Source of the DNA: a virus
Virus record (IMG/VR): IMGVR_UViG_3300032805_000001
Coordinates: 1 to 64,000 of that record
DNA: 64,000 bases
Strand: one strand, 5' to 3'
A program made the translations under genes and the position numbers. Numbering within the stretch: the stretch's first letter is position 1; each line of letters begins with the position of its first letter. Of this stretch, positions 42,801 through 51,516 are shown one piece after another. A model generated the notes under the pieces. It saw only the letters and a list, made by a program, of their open reading frames with translations. It was not told where the DNA came from and made no database searches.

Positions 42801-43330
42801 CGACCCAGGCCGGCGGAAAGGCGAATGCGGCCGCAGGTGAGTTCAGCAACAGCGCCGCGCAGCTATGGCGTATGGTTGATGCGGCGAATGCCGCCGCCGG
42901 CGCGATCAACGCGATCCCCACGTCAAAGACAACCAACTACTACGTCAACACCGACTACGCGCATATTGGTGCGGCGGGTGGCTTTTCCTCGGGTGGCCGG
43001 ATTCCTGGCTATGGCGGGGGAGATGTGCATCCGGCTCTGCTGGAAGGCGGGGAGACGGTTGTCCCGAAGGAACTGACCCCGGCGGTGGCGCCACTGATGC
43101 GCGCTCATGGTATTCCTGGGTTTGCTGGCGGCGGGATCATGGGTTCCGATGGTGGTTACGTCAGCCATGCCGGGTTCGGCGGCGGCGGCGGTGCCCAGCC
43201 GTTGCACATTCACCTGGAATTGAACGGTAACGAGATCGCCAGCGCGCTCATACCGTCCCTGACCAGCGCGAGCGGCAAGTATTCGGTGCGTAATTCTGGG
43301 AAGGCCACGGGTATCTGGCGTCCCGTCTGA
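39875..43330 (+). CDS. Tail tape measure protein
   Basis: 1151 residues from ATG behind AGGAGG. N-terminal helix region, an Ala-rich coiled coil (about 55-150), hydrophobic segments (ALHWIVMGSMEVLAVAVPAL, LLGAVAGFTKLLAVL, WVIMGAVAGLALLTI), long Gln/Asn/Ala helices, then a Gly-rich C-terminus with GGRIPGYGGGDVHPALLEGG and TVVPKEL, a frequent tape-measure end. It sets tail length (roughly 1.5 Angstrom per residue in known phages, so about 170 nm here) and is the first tail protein to enter the cell. Follows the chaperone pair apart from one inserted gene. Confidence 0.93.
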   Translation: MELPEVTQRFDADVSGYLAGIEEMIAATDQFRESVDAALVSVEALHAAIDDLPTEKTIHINLETSGVPAAAAAGAGAGAPDTAGMAAEAAATEAAGAAADDADAKFRGLSEAEDAAAAAAARDAAALSAEAAAAHEAGDAADGTAASLGRIGETVGEATIPLAMAGDAAREVGIGLEEAGGDAERTAAGFGLLGAAAAGIVNGFARVEETWKNTNVVWGLSLNALHWIVMGSMEVLAVAVPALVAFGAASLVAMQGVQETGNRLEASYTTTEALGDAFNTTGGEALGLKGNLQAAQDAADPQIWELLGAGLRIVGEQSQGFVTMGSQVIGVLDRFAAELTVELNPKLSSFAGQLDGIASKGVSDLTAFGQAFGNLGHFIVNLASEMPGLAEVLLGAVAGFTKLLAVLTNPAWYNFGGNLVSVAMGIEEAWRWGGLLSNVLGSMLGKFANLVMGIGGFVGKIGALGSAGTAAATAMETMGGGIATAAEALSGPWGWVIMGAVAGLALLTIKLATTRTAAQQFADGLQNAVNSSDMTDAFTKIGGDLTQLQGKMQQTGVAADHTATLVTASGSSFKGLGASVGTAIEAYNAYSGTSSTMIKQSVGLIDAGEKISSQFKISLPAAFEAADMAGVKVGTMFQKNGQISAVALQQIQNFIDGYRVMSGNATALGNNINAVNVQLGLQNTKVGQLNQAWDQFTANATGGTSAWAAFNNDLQQMGDTAGVVGNKITAFSGKTAIGVKEISQALTSFSGTSAQVWQSFDASITQANTNLDWWRTAAASGAASGKQLTEATATTAGAFLPYVKNSQSALAETMMLAQQQGGPAYNSSKSLAQNYQALSGWVQQNSVSQNQYNGMLAQATTALSNVNQQAQQFSQTLRGDVSQAIITGSGALATVTKDTQSFSTALKNNVPQSDAVSSAVKTLTGDLVRNGYDAQSAGSMIYQLGVQQGLTKGQAYTLEQQAIRTANALIQTGNAATQAGGKANAAAGEFSNSAAQLWRMVDAANAAAGAINAIPTSKTTNYYVNTDYAHIGAAGGFSSGGRIPGYGGGDVHPALLEGGETVVPKELTPAVAPLMRAHGIPGFAGGGIMGSDGGYVSHAGFGGGGGAQPLHIHLELNGNEIASALIPSLTSASGKYSVRNSGKATGIWRPV

Positions 43331-43412
43331 TCTGGGCCTGTCCGCGGGAATCTCCCGTCCTCCTCTTGTATGCGGGTTACCTGCCGCACTGTGACCTTCC
43401 CCGGGGGTGTGT

Positions 43413-45008
43413 GTGGCTGTTGAGGTTTTCGCTAACGACGGTGCCGCCACTGTCGCCAGCGGCGGCGCGACTACCCCGGTGGCAGGCACCGTCGAGTCGT
43501 GGACCCTGGGCAGTTCCACCTTGCCGGCGGTGTCCTCGTCGGCGACCCCGCCGACCTGGTGTTACATCACCGATCAGGCGAACGACGCGGAGAAGATGCT
43601 CGTCACGAACATCTCCGGGTCGACGGCGACTGTGACACGCGGCGCGGACGGCACCACGCCTATCGCGCATGCGAGCGGGTTCACGGTCAACCAGGTCGCT
43701 ACCCGCGCGTCGCTGACGGCGCTGCAAAGCCCCGCCTGGCTTAACGCGGCAACGTGGTTCGGTGCGGATCCGGCGGGGGCGGCGGACTCCACCACGGCGA
43801 TCCAGAATGCCCTGAATGCTGCCGGGACCGGCGGGGTCGTCTACCTGCCTGCCGGGACGTATAAGCTCACCGCCGCGCTGACCATGACTTCCGGTGTCAC
43901 CCTGCGCGGCGCCGGGCCGGCTGCGACGATCCTGTATCAGACGGGCACGGCGGCGAACGGCATCACGATCGCCGCGACGACGATCGCTAACGTCACGGTG
44001 CGTGATCTGCGGCTTAATGGCCCCAACACGGGCAGCGGTGTCGGTATCGCCGCGGCGGCGAACGGGGGCGCCAACCCGGTCGTGCAGTTGCTCCTGGACA
44101 ACCTGATCGTCTACCAGTTCGGCTCTCATGGCCTTTACCTGCAGAACACGATCGTCTCGATACTGAGCTGTATCGAGTCCGTCAATAATCTCGGCCGCGG
44201 ATTCTGGCTGAACGAGGGCACTTCCACGTCGCTGATTAGCTGCTACGCCAACACGAACCCGAATGAGCGCGGCTACTACCTGCAGAGCCTGCTTTATTCG
44301 CCGGTGATTGGCTGCGCGTCAGATGGTAACGCCATCGGGTATGAGCTGAACGGGTGCGACAGTGTTTCGGTTGCCGGCTGCGGCGCCGAGGACACCGCGG
44401 CGGGGTCTTCTGGCCTGGATGGTTCATCGTTCAAGCTGACCGGGTGCACGTCCACGTCGGTGCGGAACATCCGGGCGCTGAACAACGCCGCGGTTGGCTG
44501 CTATTTCACCAGCAACAGCACGCAATGTTCCCTGGATGGTTTCACCGAGACCGCGGCGGGCGGGGCGACCGCATCAATCACGGTTGACGCTGGATGCGAT
44601 GTCACGTTGCAGAACTACGTTACCGCCACCGCGCAGACTCTCGCGAGCGGCACCACAACCATCCTGAACAGCTATGGTTACACGTTTCTGCGGACGCTGG
44701 AGGCCGGTGATCCGCTGGTCCTGGACTCTGGCAGCGACACGAGCGGCGTCGCCGCCGCGACCTCGCCGTCTTTCAGCACTAACGTCGCGAAACAGCTTGA
44801 TACCACCCAGGACGTCATGCTTTACATCGCCGTTCAGACGTCCGTGAATCTCACGGTGGCGATCGGGCCGACCTCGACCCCGGCGACGACGGTCATGCCC
44901 ACCAAGTCGTACGCATTGGGTCTTATCTCGCTGCGGATTCCCAAGGCCTGGTGGGTGGTGATCACGGGCACGATCGCCGACCTGACTATCACCCAGATTC
45001 CCTGCTAG
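43413..45008 (+). CDS. Pectate-lyase-like beta-helix tailspike (copy 2)
   Basis: About 531 residues from GTG 43413 (another GTG lies at 43407; 43413 aligns with the start of the paralogue at 20601). Residues 1-95 carry the same adaptor domain as copy 1 (VEVFANDGAATVASGG, VTNISGSTATVTRGADG, AHASGF). The helix starts DSTTAIQNALNAAGTGGVVY with LPAGTYKLTAALTMTSGVTL, and rungs continue to about 400. The C-terminal 120 residues are a beta sandwich. Probably a trimeric receptor-binding or polysaccharide-degrading spike at the tail tip. Confidence 0.82.
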   Translation: MAVEVFANDGAATVASGGATTPVAGTVESWTLGSSTLPAVSSSATPPTWCYITDQANDAEKMLVTNISGSTATVTRGADGTTPIAHASGFTVNQVATRASLTALQSPAWLNAATWFGADPAGAADSTTAIQNALNAAGTGGVVYLPAGTYKLTAALTMTSGVTLRGAGPAATILYQTGTAANGITIAATTIANVTVRDLRLNGPNTGSGVGIAAAANGGANPVVQLLLDNLIVYQFGSHGLYLQNTIVSILSCIESVNNLGRGFWLNEGTSTSLISCYANTNPNERGYYLQSLLYSPVIGCASDGNAIGYELNGCDSVSVAGCGAEDTAAGSSGLDGSSFKLTGCTSTSVRNIRALNNAAVGCYFTSNSTQCSLDGFTETAAGGATASITVDAGCDVTLQNYVTATAQTLASGTTTILNSYGYTFLRTLEAGDPLVLDSGSDTSGVAAATSPSFSTNVAKQLDTTQDVMLYIAVQTSVNLTVAIGPTSTPATTVMPTKSYALGLISLRIPKAWWVVITGTIADLTITQIPC

Positions 45009-45070
45009 GCCCGCGCCGGGGTTAGCCGGGCCTGTTTTCACCGCACCTCACGAAATCCGGGGGGTGCGGC

Positions 45071-48000
45071 GTGCTGTCGTTTTCTTTCGTCCCGGGTGCG
45101 GCGATACCGGGCCGGTCCCGGCCGGGTACTCCCAGCCCGGCCGGGACGAACCCGCTGGTGGTGCAGCAGGTCACCGGGTCGGTGAACTCCGGGTACGGGG
45201 CGGGGACGTCGCTGATCACCACCAGTCTGGGTAACGCGCTGGTGTGTTTCGCTGGCTGGGACACGATCAACACGAACTTGTCCCTGACCGAGCCGCCCAG
45301 CCCGGGTCCGAACGTGCCCGCGGTCAACGTGACGGACAGTGCCGGGAACCTGTGGCAGCAGCTTGGTATCACCGTTTCCAACGGGTACAGCGCGCGGTGC
45401 GCGATCTGGGTCGCGGTCAACGCCGAACCGGTGACCTGGGTGAGCGTGTGCACGACCGGGTATGCGGCGTCAGCGGCGTGGGTGCTCGCGGAGATCAGCA
45501 GCCTGCCGCAGCAGGTCGGCCTCGACTTTTCTTCCAATGACACGACGGCTCCGCTGTCGGTGGACACTTTGTCGCTGGTCGGGGACGCCACCGGCACTGA
45601 TGTCGTGTTCTCGATGCTGGCCATCCCGACGACGGGGACTTTGAACCCGTCGGTGACGGGCGGCCCGGCCGGGTTCACCGCGCTGGACACGGCGGCGACG
45701 GGGGCGTCGCAGGGCAGCGGTATCGCGATCTTCCCGTACTGGCGGGCGGTCACTCCTGCTGGCGGGGTGACGGCCGGGTACACGATCAGCGTCCCGGATG
45801 TGATGGCGGGGATCGTCGCCGGGATTTCCTCGTCCGCGGCGCCGCCGGTGCAGCCGTCGCAGAATTTCCCGCTGGTGATCACGGAGGCCGCGTTCGGGGC
45901 GCAGCCCGGTGACATCACCAAGTCCGTCGACTATCTCGCGGACAACGAGTCGATTTTCTGGACTGATATTTCCGCGCGGGTGCTGGGGGATGCGGGGCAG
46001 GGGCGGATCAGCGTGTCCCGGGGCCGGCAGTACGAATTGGCGCAGGAGGAGGCGGGCGAGCTCACCGCGTTCCTGGACAACCATGATGGGGCGTTCACGC
46101 CCGGTTATCCCGGGTCGCCGTTTTACTCGAACGCGCTGAACGGGAACATGTCGTTTCAGCTTGCGGTGCCGCCGTGGACGCCGGTGGGCGGGGCGTCGCT
46201 GGCGTTGTCGGCCGCGTACGCGTTCGCGTCGGCGGGGAGTGCCACTTCGAGTTTGCAGGTGACACCGCAGGGCGGGGGGACGGTTTCCCCGTTCGCGTTC
46301 GTGCCGAGCGCCGCGCTGCCGGGCTTGATGGTTCCCGGTTATCCGGGGACCGCCTCGTCGGTGACGAACCCGGGTGCGGCTTCGGAGCTGGTGGATATTA
46401 CGACGACGGCGGGGCGGATCGCGTCCCAGCAGGCATCGTCGTCGGTGTTCGCGACGTCGGGGTCGTGGACGGCGCCGGCGGGGATCACGTCGGTGCAGGC
46501 CGAATGCTGGGGCGGCGGCGGCGGCGGGGGCGGCTCGGACGGGACCGCGAACTCCGCTGGCGGCGGCGGCGGGGGCGGGGAGTACGCCCGGGACACGGTT
46601 CCGGTGGTCGCCGGGACTTCGTACCCGTACACGGTCGGCGCTCCCGGGTCGGGGGGCGGCGGGGCGGGCGGCCAGCAGGTCGTCCAGTTGTTCACTTCGT
46701 CGGGGTCGTGGACGGCGCCGGCCGGTGTGACAGCGATCAAGGTGGAGTGCTGGGGCGGCGGCGGCAACGGCGCCGGGGTGTCCGGTACTACCGGTGGTGG
46801 CGGCGGGGGCGGCGGGGAGTACGCCGCTGAGGCGGCTCTTGCGGTCACGCCAGGGTCGATGTACACGGTGACCGTCGGCGGGGTCGCTGCAGCGTCCACG
46901 TTCCCCGGGAACGCGGCGACGGTGACCGCGCACGGGGGGAAGAACGCTTCCGGTGCCAGTGCGGGGGCGGGCGGTTCGGGGTCATCGAACTCTGTTCATC
47001 ACAGCGGCGGCGCGGGCGGCGCCGGGGATTTCAACGTGTCCGGGACCAGCGGCAGCGGGTCCTATACCGGTTCAGCCGGGTCGAACATTGACGGCAGCGA
47101 CGGCACCCAGAACTCCGCGAACATCACGATCCCGCTGACGGCGAACGCGGCCGGGCAGACGATCACCGCGATCACCATCGCCGCGGGTGGCGCGGGGGGT
47201 GGCGGGCAGGGCGGCGGCGCGTTCTCCGACGGCCACGGCGGCGGAGGCGGCGGAGGCGGCGGGTATGCGAGCGGCACGTGCACGGTCACGGCCGGGAATG
47301 CTTACACGCTGTACTACGGCAACGGTGGTGACCCTGACAGCAACGGCTACGGCGGCGGGGCCGGTGCTGATTCTTCGTTCAGCGGGGACTCCGGCACTGT
47401 TACTGCGGGTGGCGGGAAAGGCGGCGGCGGGGCGGGAGCCGGCGGGGCGGGGGGTACCGCGTCCGGTGCGGGCGGCGGGTACGCGATCGGCGGGTCCGGT
47501 GCGGGCGGGGGCGCCCCGGCGGGGGCGAACTATTTCGGTGGCGGCGGTGGTGGTGGCGGCGGTGGCCGGGCCAACGGGGCGGGCGGGAACGCGTCCGGGC
47601 GTGTCCCGGGTAACGGCGGCGGGAACGGTTCCGGCGGCGGGTACGGGAACCTTAACGGGCCCGGCCGCTCGTTCGGCGGCCAGGGCGGCAACGGCACCCC
47701 GTCCGGCGGCCAGGGCGGCGGCGGGGGCGGGGGCGGGGGCGCGACCGGGGCGACAACCGGATGGCATGGCGGCGGCGGCGGATCCGGGTGGATTTCCTAC
47801 TATTACTCCAACATTCTCGACACCCCGGTCGGCGGGGGCGGCGGCGGGTCGGCGGCGCCTACCGGGTCGGGGAACACGGGCGGGGTCAGCACCAGCCTGA
47901 GCGCCGGTGGTGCGGGTGGCGTGGCGCTGGCGAACGGCGGCGGCGGCGGGAACGGCGGGGTGCAGTCCACCCCCGCCCAAGGCGGTTCAGCGCCGGGCGG

Positions 48001-51000
48001 CGGAGGCGGGGGCGGCGTCACGTCGTTCGGCGCCCCAGGCGCGAACGGGCAGGTCCGCGTCACTTACACGACGTCTTCCAGCCCGAGCGCGGGCACCGCG
48101 GGCGGGGACACCACGTTCAACACCTCGAGCGTGGTCGGTCATGGTGGCAGCGGCGGCGGGGTTGGGCTGCTCGGCGCGAAAGGCGCCGGTGGCGCCGGCG
48201 GCGCGGGGTCTTCGGCTACGGCCCATTTCAGCGGCGGCGCCGGCGCGGGCGGTGTGGTCGCCACCGGGTTCGGCGGTGGCGGCGGCGGGTCGGGAGGCAC
48301 CGGGTCGGCGGGGAATGCGGCCAGCGGCGACCAGGGCGCGACCGGGGTCACCGGCGGGGCGCCCGGCGGGAACGGCGCGCTCGTATCCGGCACGGATTTC
48401 CCTGCCACGTCACCGGTGATCGCCGGCGGGGCGGGTGGCGGCGGCGCGGAGAACGCCGGGTTCACGTCGGGAGCATTCGGCGCTTCAGGGCAGATCCGGC
48501 TCACCTACACCCCTAACGGGCTACTGTCCGCGTCGGCGTGGTTTTACTCGCCGTCCGGGTGGGCGCCGGGCATGCAGGTGAACATCGCCTGGTATGACAC
48601 CGCCCAGACGCTGATCTCCACGACCAGCGGGCCTGTGACGGGTGTTCCGGCGTCGGCGTGGACCCTGGTGGAGAACCTGGCCGTCTCCGCGCCCGCCGGG
48701 GCCATGTACGCGCAGGTCATCGCCGAGGCCAACGGGAACCCGCCGGGCCCGTTCTATATTGCTGAGGCGGCGATCGTCGCCGGGCCGACCATGGTCCAGA
48801 CGGGTCTTGTGCGGCTGCTGACCCCGGTGCGGGTGACCGCGTGGTGGAACGGGCGCCGGTACCCGGTGTGGTTCGGGTACATCGAACGGTACCCGCAGGC
48901 GTGGCCGGAACTGCCGCAGTGGGGGTTTTCGCAGATCACCGCGACGGACGCGGTGGCGGTCGCCGCGGTCGCGAACATGCGTTCCGCGGTGCAAGGGGAC
49001 ATTCTCGCTGACCAGCCGTACGCCTACCTGCCGTGCAACGAGCAGTACACGACCGCTTCGCAGGGCCCGACGACCGTGTACACGCCGATCGACGCGAACG
49101 GGCTGATCGCCGTCGACTACGCCACCCCCAACCAGGTGCCGGGCATTTACGGGGACGGGCTGATCGCCGCAGTGAACACGGGCCTGGCGATCAACCTGCT
49201 CGGCGACCAGAACACTGGGATGGGCACGACGGGGTATTCGCAGCAGGACTCCGGTGACCGGGGTGCGGGCCTGTTCTACTACGACGCGAACCTGCCCACT
49301 AATAGCACCGGGTCGGGGCTGACGGCTGAGTTCTGGTTCGGGTACGGCGGTACGGCGCAGACGTGCACGCTGCTGACGATGTGGGGTGCGCCGAGCTCGT
49401 TCAAGGCGCCTACCGGGTCGGGGAACGGGGCGGTAGCGACCGTTTACGCGAATGGGGCGTCGGGGACGATCACGGTGCTCGGGCCGGCGGGGGCCACGCT
49501 GAATTTCCCGTTCACCCCGAACGGGAACACCCCGCAGCACATGGTTCTCACCTTGTCGACGTCGAACGGCCTGTCGGACGTTTACTTCAACGGCACCCTG
49601 CAGGGGCAGGTGACGCTGGGGGTGATGTCTGAGTTCGCGGCGGTCGCGCTTGGCCCGTCCCGGTACACCTATGACTGCGCGAACGCCTCCAACTACCAGA
49701 GTTTCAACTATGTCGCCGCGCATCTGGCCGTCTACTCCTACCAGCTCACACCCGAGCGGATCGCCGCCCACTACACGACCGGTGCGCTCGGCGCATCAGG
49801 AGTGACAGCAGCGGAACGGTTCGCGCAGATCCTGACGTGGGGCGGGCTGGGCCTGAAACGGGGCGTGTACTGGTGGCAGATCGCGACCGGGCAACCGGAG
49901 ATCACCCAGATCGGCCCCGCCTATTCCCTGTCCGGTTCGTCGGCCGCTGACGGGATCAACGCGGTCGCTCAGGAAGAAGGCGGCCGGTCGAACACGCAGG
50001 CCAACGGGTCATACGTGTACACCGAACGGTGGGCGAATTACAACAAGCCGATTGTCGCCGCGTTCGGTGACAACGCGATCGGCGGTCCTGTCGTCCTCGA
50101 CACGTCCCCGTTCCCGCAAGGTTCTCTCGGCGCGTGGACAGCCAGCAACGGCACCTTGTCCCTCAGCCAGGCGCAAGCATACGGGGGCGCCTTCTCGGGA
50201 CTGCTGGTCCCCGCGGGCGGGTCCGGGGCGTGGGTGAGCGGCGACATGGTGACGGTGACCGCCGGGAACGGGTACGTGGCAGGCGCGTGGGTGTACTCGC
50301 CGACCGGGTGGGGAACCGTGGTGATCGGCGCCGACTGGTACGCCCCATCCGGGTATGTGTCGACGTCCGCCGCGACCGTCGGCATCCCCGCCGGCGCGTG
50401 GGTGTACGTGACGTCCGGGGTGGTCACCGCCCCTGCCGGGCAGGGCATCACCTCAGCAACCTTGCATGCCGGGGAAGCGGGGATCAGCGCACCATCGCCA
50501 GCGAACCTGCTGTACATCGGGCTCGCGACCCTGCTCGCCGCCTCCCCGGAGATCCCCGCGCTGCAGGACTCCACGTTTGATTACGACAACACGTACCTGT
50601 ACAACGAGACCACGGTCACCCAGCAGGAAGGACCAAACCAGCTTGTCATCGCCGACGAGCGGGACACCACTTCGGCGGGTGAGTATTTCCGCCGGTCGGC
50701 GCTCACCTACTCCAGCGAGGTTGTCTCCCCGTACGACGTGACGGATCTGGCGTCGTGGTCGCTGGCGAAGTTCGGGCAGCCGGGCCTGCACTTGCAGCAG
50801 CTTGTCGTGGACGCTCATGCATGCCCGCAGATCGCGTTCCCCACCGTCCTCGCCCTGGACATCGGGGACGTCGTACAGGTGACCCGCAGGCCTATCGGCG
50901 GAGCCGTGATCTCCGAAACCGGGATCATCGAACGGGTCCAGCATCAGATCGGCGCGGGCAAGTGGACGGTGACCTACCAGTTGAGCCCGTACACCCCGGA

Positions 51001-51064
51001 GTCGGCGGTCATGACGGTGGACGGGAGCGAGAACGTGCCGGGAGTTGGGGTGCTTGGCTGGTAG
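45071..51064 (+). CDS. Large minor tail protein with glycine-rich domains
   Basis: 1997 residues from GTG behind GGGGGGTG. An N-terminal beta domain of the type shared with 12956 and 15639 (about 30-265). About 275-350 is the actinophage minor-tail motif (FWTDISARVLGDAG, RGRQYELAQEEAGELTAFLD, NHDGAFTP). Several glycine-rich repeats follow (each opening SGSWTAPAGIT or similar, then runs of Gly, about 455-1160), like the Gly-rich adhesin domains of phage fibres. A lectin-like region comes next (about 1300-1600), and a C-terminal tail-tip domain (DIGDVVQVTRRPIGG) ends the protein. Likely the central receptor-binding/baseplate protein. Confidence 0.8.
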   Translation: MLSFSFVPGAAIPGRSRPGTPSPAGTNPLVVQQVTGSVNSGYGAGTSLITTSLGNALVCFAGWDTINTNLSLTEPPSPGPNVPAVNVTDSAGNLWQQLGITVSNGYSARCAIWVAVNAEPVTWVSVCTTGYAASAAWVLAEISSLPQQVGLDFSSNDTTAPLSVDTLSLVGDATGTDVVFSMLAIPTTGTLNPSVTGGPAGFTALDTAATGASQGSGIAIFPYWRAVTPAGGVTAGYTISVPDVMAGIVAGISSSAAPPVQPSQNFPLVITEAAFGAQPGDITKSVDYLADNESIFWTDISARVLGDAGQGRISVSRGRQYELAQEEAGELTAFLDNHDGAFTPGYPGSPFYSNALNGNMSFQLAVPPWTPVGGASLALSAAYAFASAGSATSSLQVTPQGGGTVSPFAFVPSAALPGLMVPGYPGTASSVTNPGAASELVDITTTAGRIASQQASSSVFATSGSWTAPAGITSVQAECWGGGGGGGGSDGTANSAGGGGGGGEYARDTVPVVAGTSYPYTVGAPGSGGGGAGGQQVVQLFTSSGSWTAPAGVTAIKVECWGGGGNGAGVSGTTGGGGGGGGEYAAEAALAVTPGSMYTVTVGGVAAASTFPGNAATVTAHGGKNASGASAGAGGSGSSNSVHHSGGAGGAGDFNVSGTSGSGSYTGSAGSNIDGSDGTQNSANITIPLTANAAGQTITAITIAAGGAGGGGQGGGAFSDGHGGGGGGGGGYASGTCTVTAGNAYTLYYGNGGDPDSNGYGGGAGADSSFSGDSGTVTAGGGKGGGGAGAGGAGGTASGAGGGYAIGGSGAGGGAPAGANYFGGGGGGGGGGRANGAGGNASGRVPGNGGGNGSGGGYGNLNGPGRSFGGQGGNGTPSGGQGGGGGGGGGATGATTGWHGGGGGSGWISYYYSNILDTPVGGGGGGSAAPTGSGNTGGVSTSLSAGGAGGVALANGGGGGNGGVQSTPAQGGSAPGGGGGGGVTSFGAPGANGQVRVTYTTSSSPSAGTAGGDTTFNTSSVVGHGGSGGGVGLLGAKGAGGAGGAGSSATAHFSGGAGAGGVVATGFGGGGGGSGGTGSAGNAASGDQGATGVTGGAPGGNGALVSGTDFPATSPVIAGGAGGGGAENAGFTSGAFGASGQIRLTYTPNGLLSASAWFYSPSGWAPGMQVNIAWYDTAQTLISTTSGPVTGVPASAWTLVENLAVSAPAGAMYAQVIAEANGNPPGPFYIAEAAIVAGPTMVQTGLVRLLTPVRVTAWWNGRRYPVWFGYIERYPQAWPELPQWGFSQITATDAVAVAAVANMRSAVQGDILADQPYAYLPCNEQYTTASQGPTTVYTPIDANGLIAVDYATPNQVPGIYGDGLIAAVNTGLAINLLGDQNTGMGTTGYSQQDSGDRGAGLFYYDANLPTNSTGSGLTAEFWFGYGGTAQTCTLLTMWGAPSSFKAPTGSGNGAVATVYANGASGTITVLGPAGATLNFPFTPNGNTPQHMVLTLSTSNGLSDVYFNGTLQGQVTLGVMSEFAAVALGPSRYTYDCANASNYQSFNYVAAHLAVYSYQLTPERIAAHYTTGALGASGVTAAERFAQILTWGGLGLKRGVYWWQIATGQPEITQIGPAYSLSGSSAADGINAVAQEEGGRSNTQANGSYVYTERWANYNKPIVAAFGDNAIGGPVVLDTSPFPQGSLGAWTASNGTLSLSQAQAYGGAFSGLLVPAGGSGAWVSGDMVTVTAGNGYVAGAWVYSPTGWGTVVIGADWYAPSGYVSTSAATVGIPAGAWVYVTSGVVTAPAGQGITSATLHAGEAGISAPSPANLLYIGLATLLAASPEIPALQDSTFDYDNTYLYNETTVTQQEGPNQLVIADERDTTSAGEYFRRSALTYSSEVVSPYDVTDLASWSLAKFGQPGLHLQQLVVDAHACPQIAFPTVLALDIGDVVQVTRRPIGGAVISETGIIERVQHQIGAGKWTVTYQLSPYTPESAVMTVDGSENVPGVGVLGW

Positions 51065-51068
51065 CCGG

Positions 51069-51452
51069 TCAGCCTTCCCAGCGCCACCCATTATTGTCTT
51101 CGCAGGTGATGGACTTGCCGTCTCCGGCGACACCGGACAGGCCGTGATCTTTCTCCGGGCAGAACTCTCCCGGCTCGTAGCAGTTGCCGCTGCCCGCGGT
51201 GGGATAGCAGCCTGCTTGCGTGGCCGTAGCCGGCGGTGCTGTTTTGCGGGTTTCAGGCGGCGTGGTCTCGCGAGTCTTAGGTGCAGCCGGAGGTGTGGAT
51301 ACCGGTGTGGTGGCCGTCTTCACCGGTGACGCCGACGGCATGGTCGCTGTTGCGCTGGATGAGGTGACCGGGCCCGGAGACGTGCTTCCGCAGCCAGCCA
51401 GGAACAGCGCCAGGAATGCCAGGCCCGCAACGGGCCCGATGGTGGTCTTCAT
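51069..51452 (-). CDS. Phage-encoded lipoprotein on the opposite strand
   Basis: 127 residues from ATG 51452. A short signal peptide, MKTTIGPVAGLAFLALFLAG, is followed by the lipobox Cys (LAGC), then a Ser/Thr/Pro-rich spacer and a C-terminal Cys-containing domain (GCYPTAGSGNCYEPGEFC, CEDNNGWRW). It is a predicted membrane-anchored surface lipoprotein. Set against the tail operon between two minor tail genes, it fits a lysogenic conversion or superinfection-exclusion gene, known as lipoproteins in other siphoviruses; that role is inference. Confidence 0.75.
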   Translation of the reverse strand: MKTTIGPVAGLAFLALFLAGCGSTSPGPVTSSSATATMPSASPVKTATTPVSTPPAAPKTRETTPPETRKTAPPATATQAGCYPTAGSGNCYEPGEFCPEKDHGLSGVAGDGKSITCEDNNGWRWEG

Positions 51453-51516
51453 CGGGATGTCAGCGTAGCAGGAGCAGGACCGGGAACCTGCCTGACGTTG
51501 ATCACAGGCTGCGGGG

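Noticed and set aside
45008-45071. Possible terminator between tailspike 2 and the large minor tail gene
   Set aside because: A GCCCG/CGGGC pairing exists but the stem is weak and the T-run is interrupted; not convincing enough to list.
46174-48516. Several plus- and minus-strand frames over the glycine-rich part of the large minor tail gene
   Set aside because: Arg-rich or Pro-rich shadows of GGC/GGG codon runs; the main frame is continuous from 45071 to 51064.
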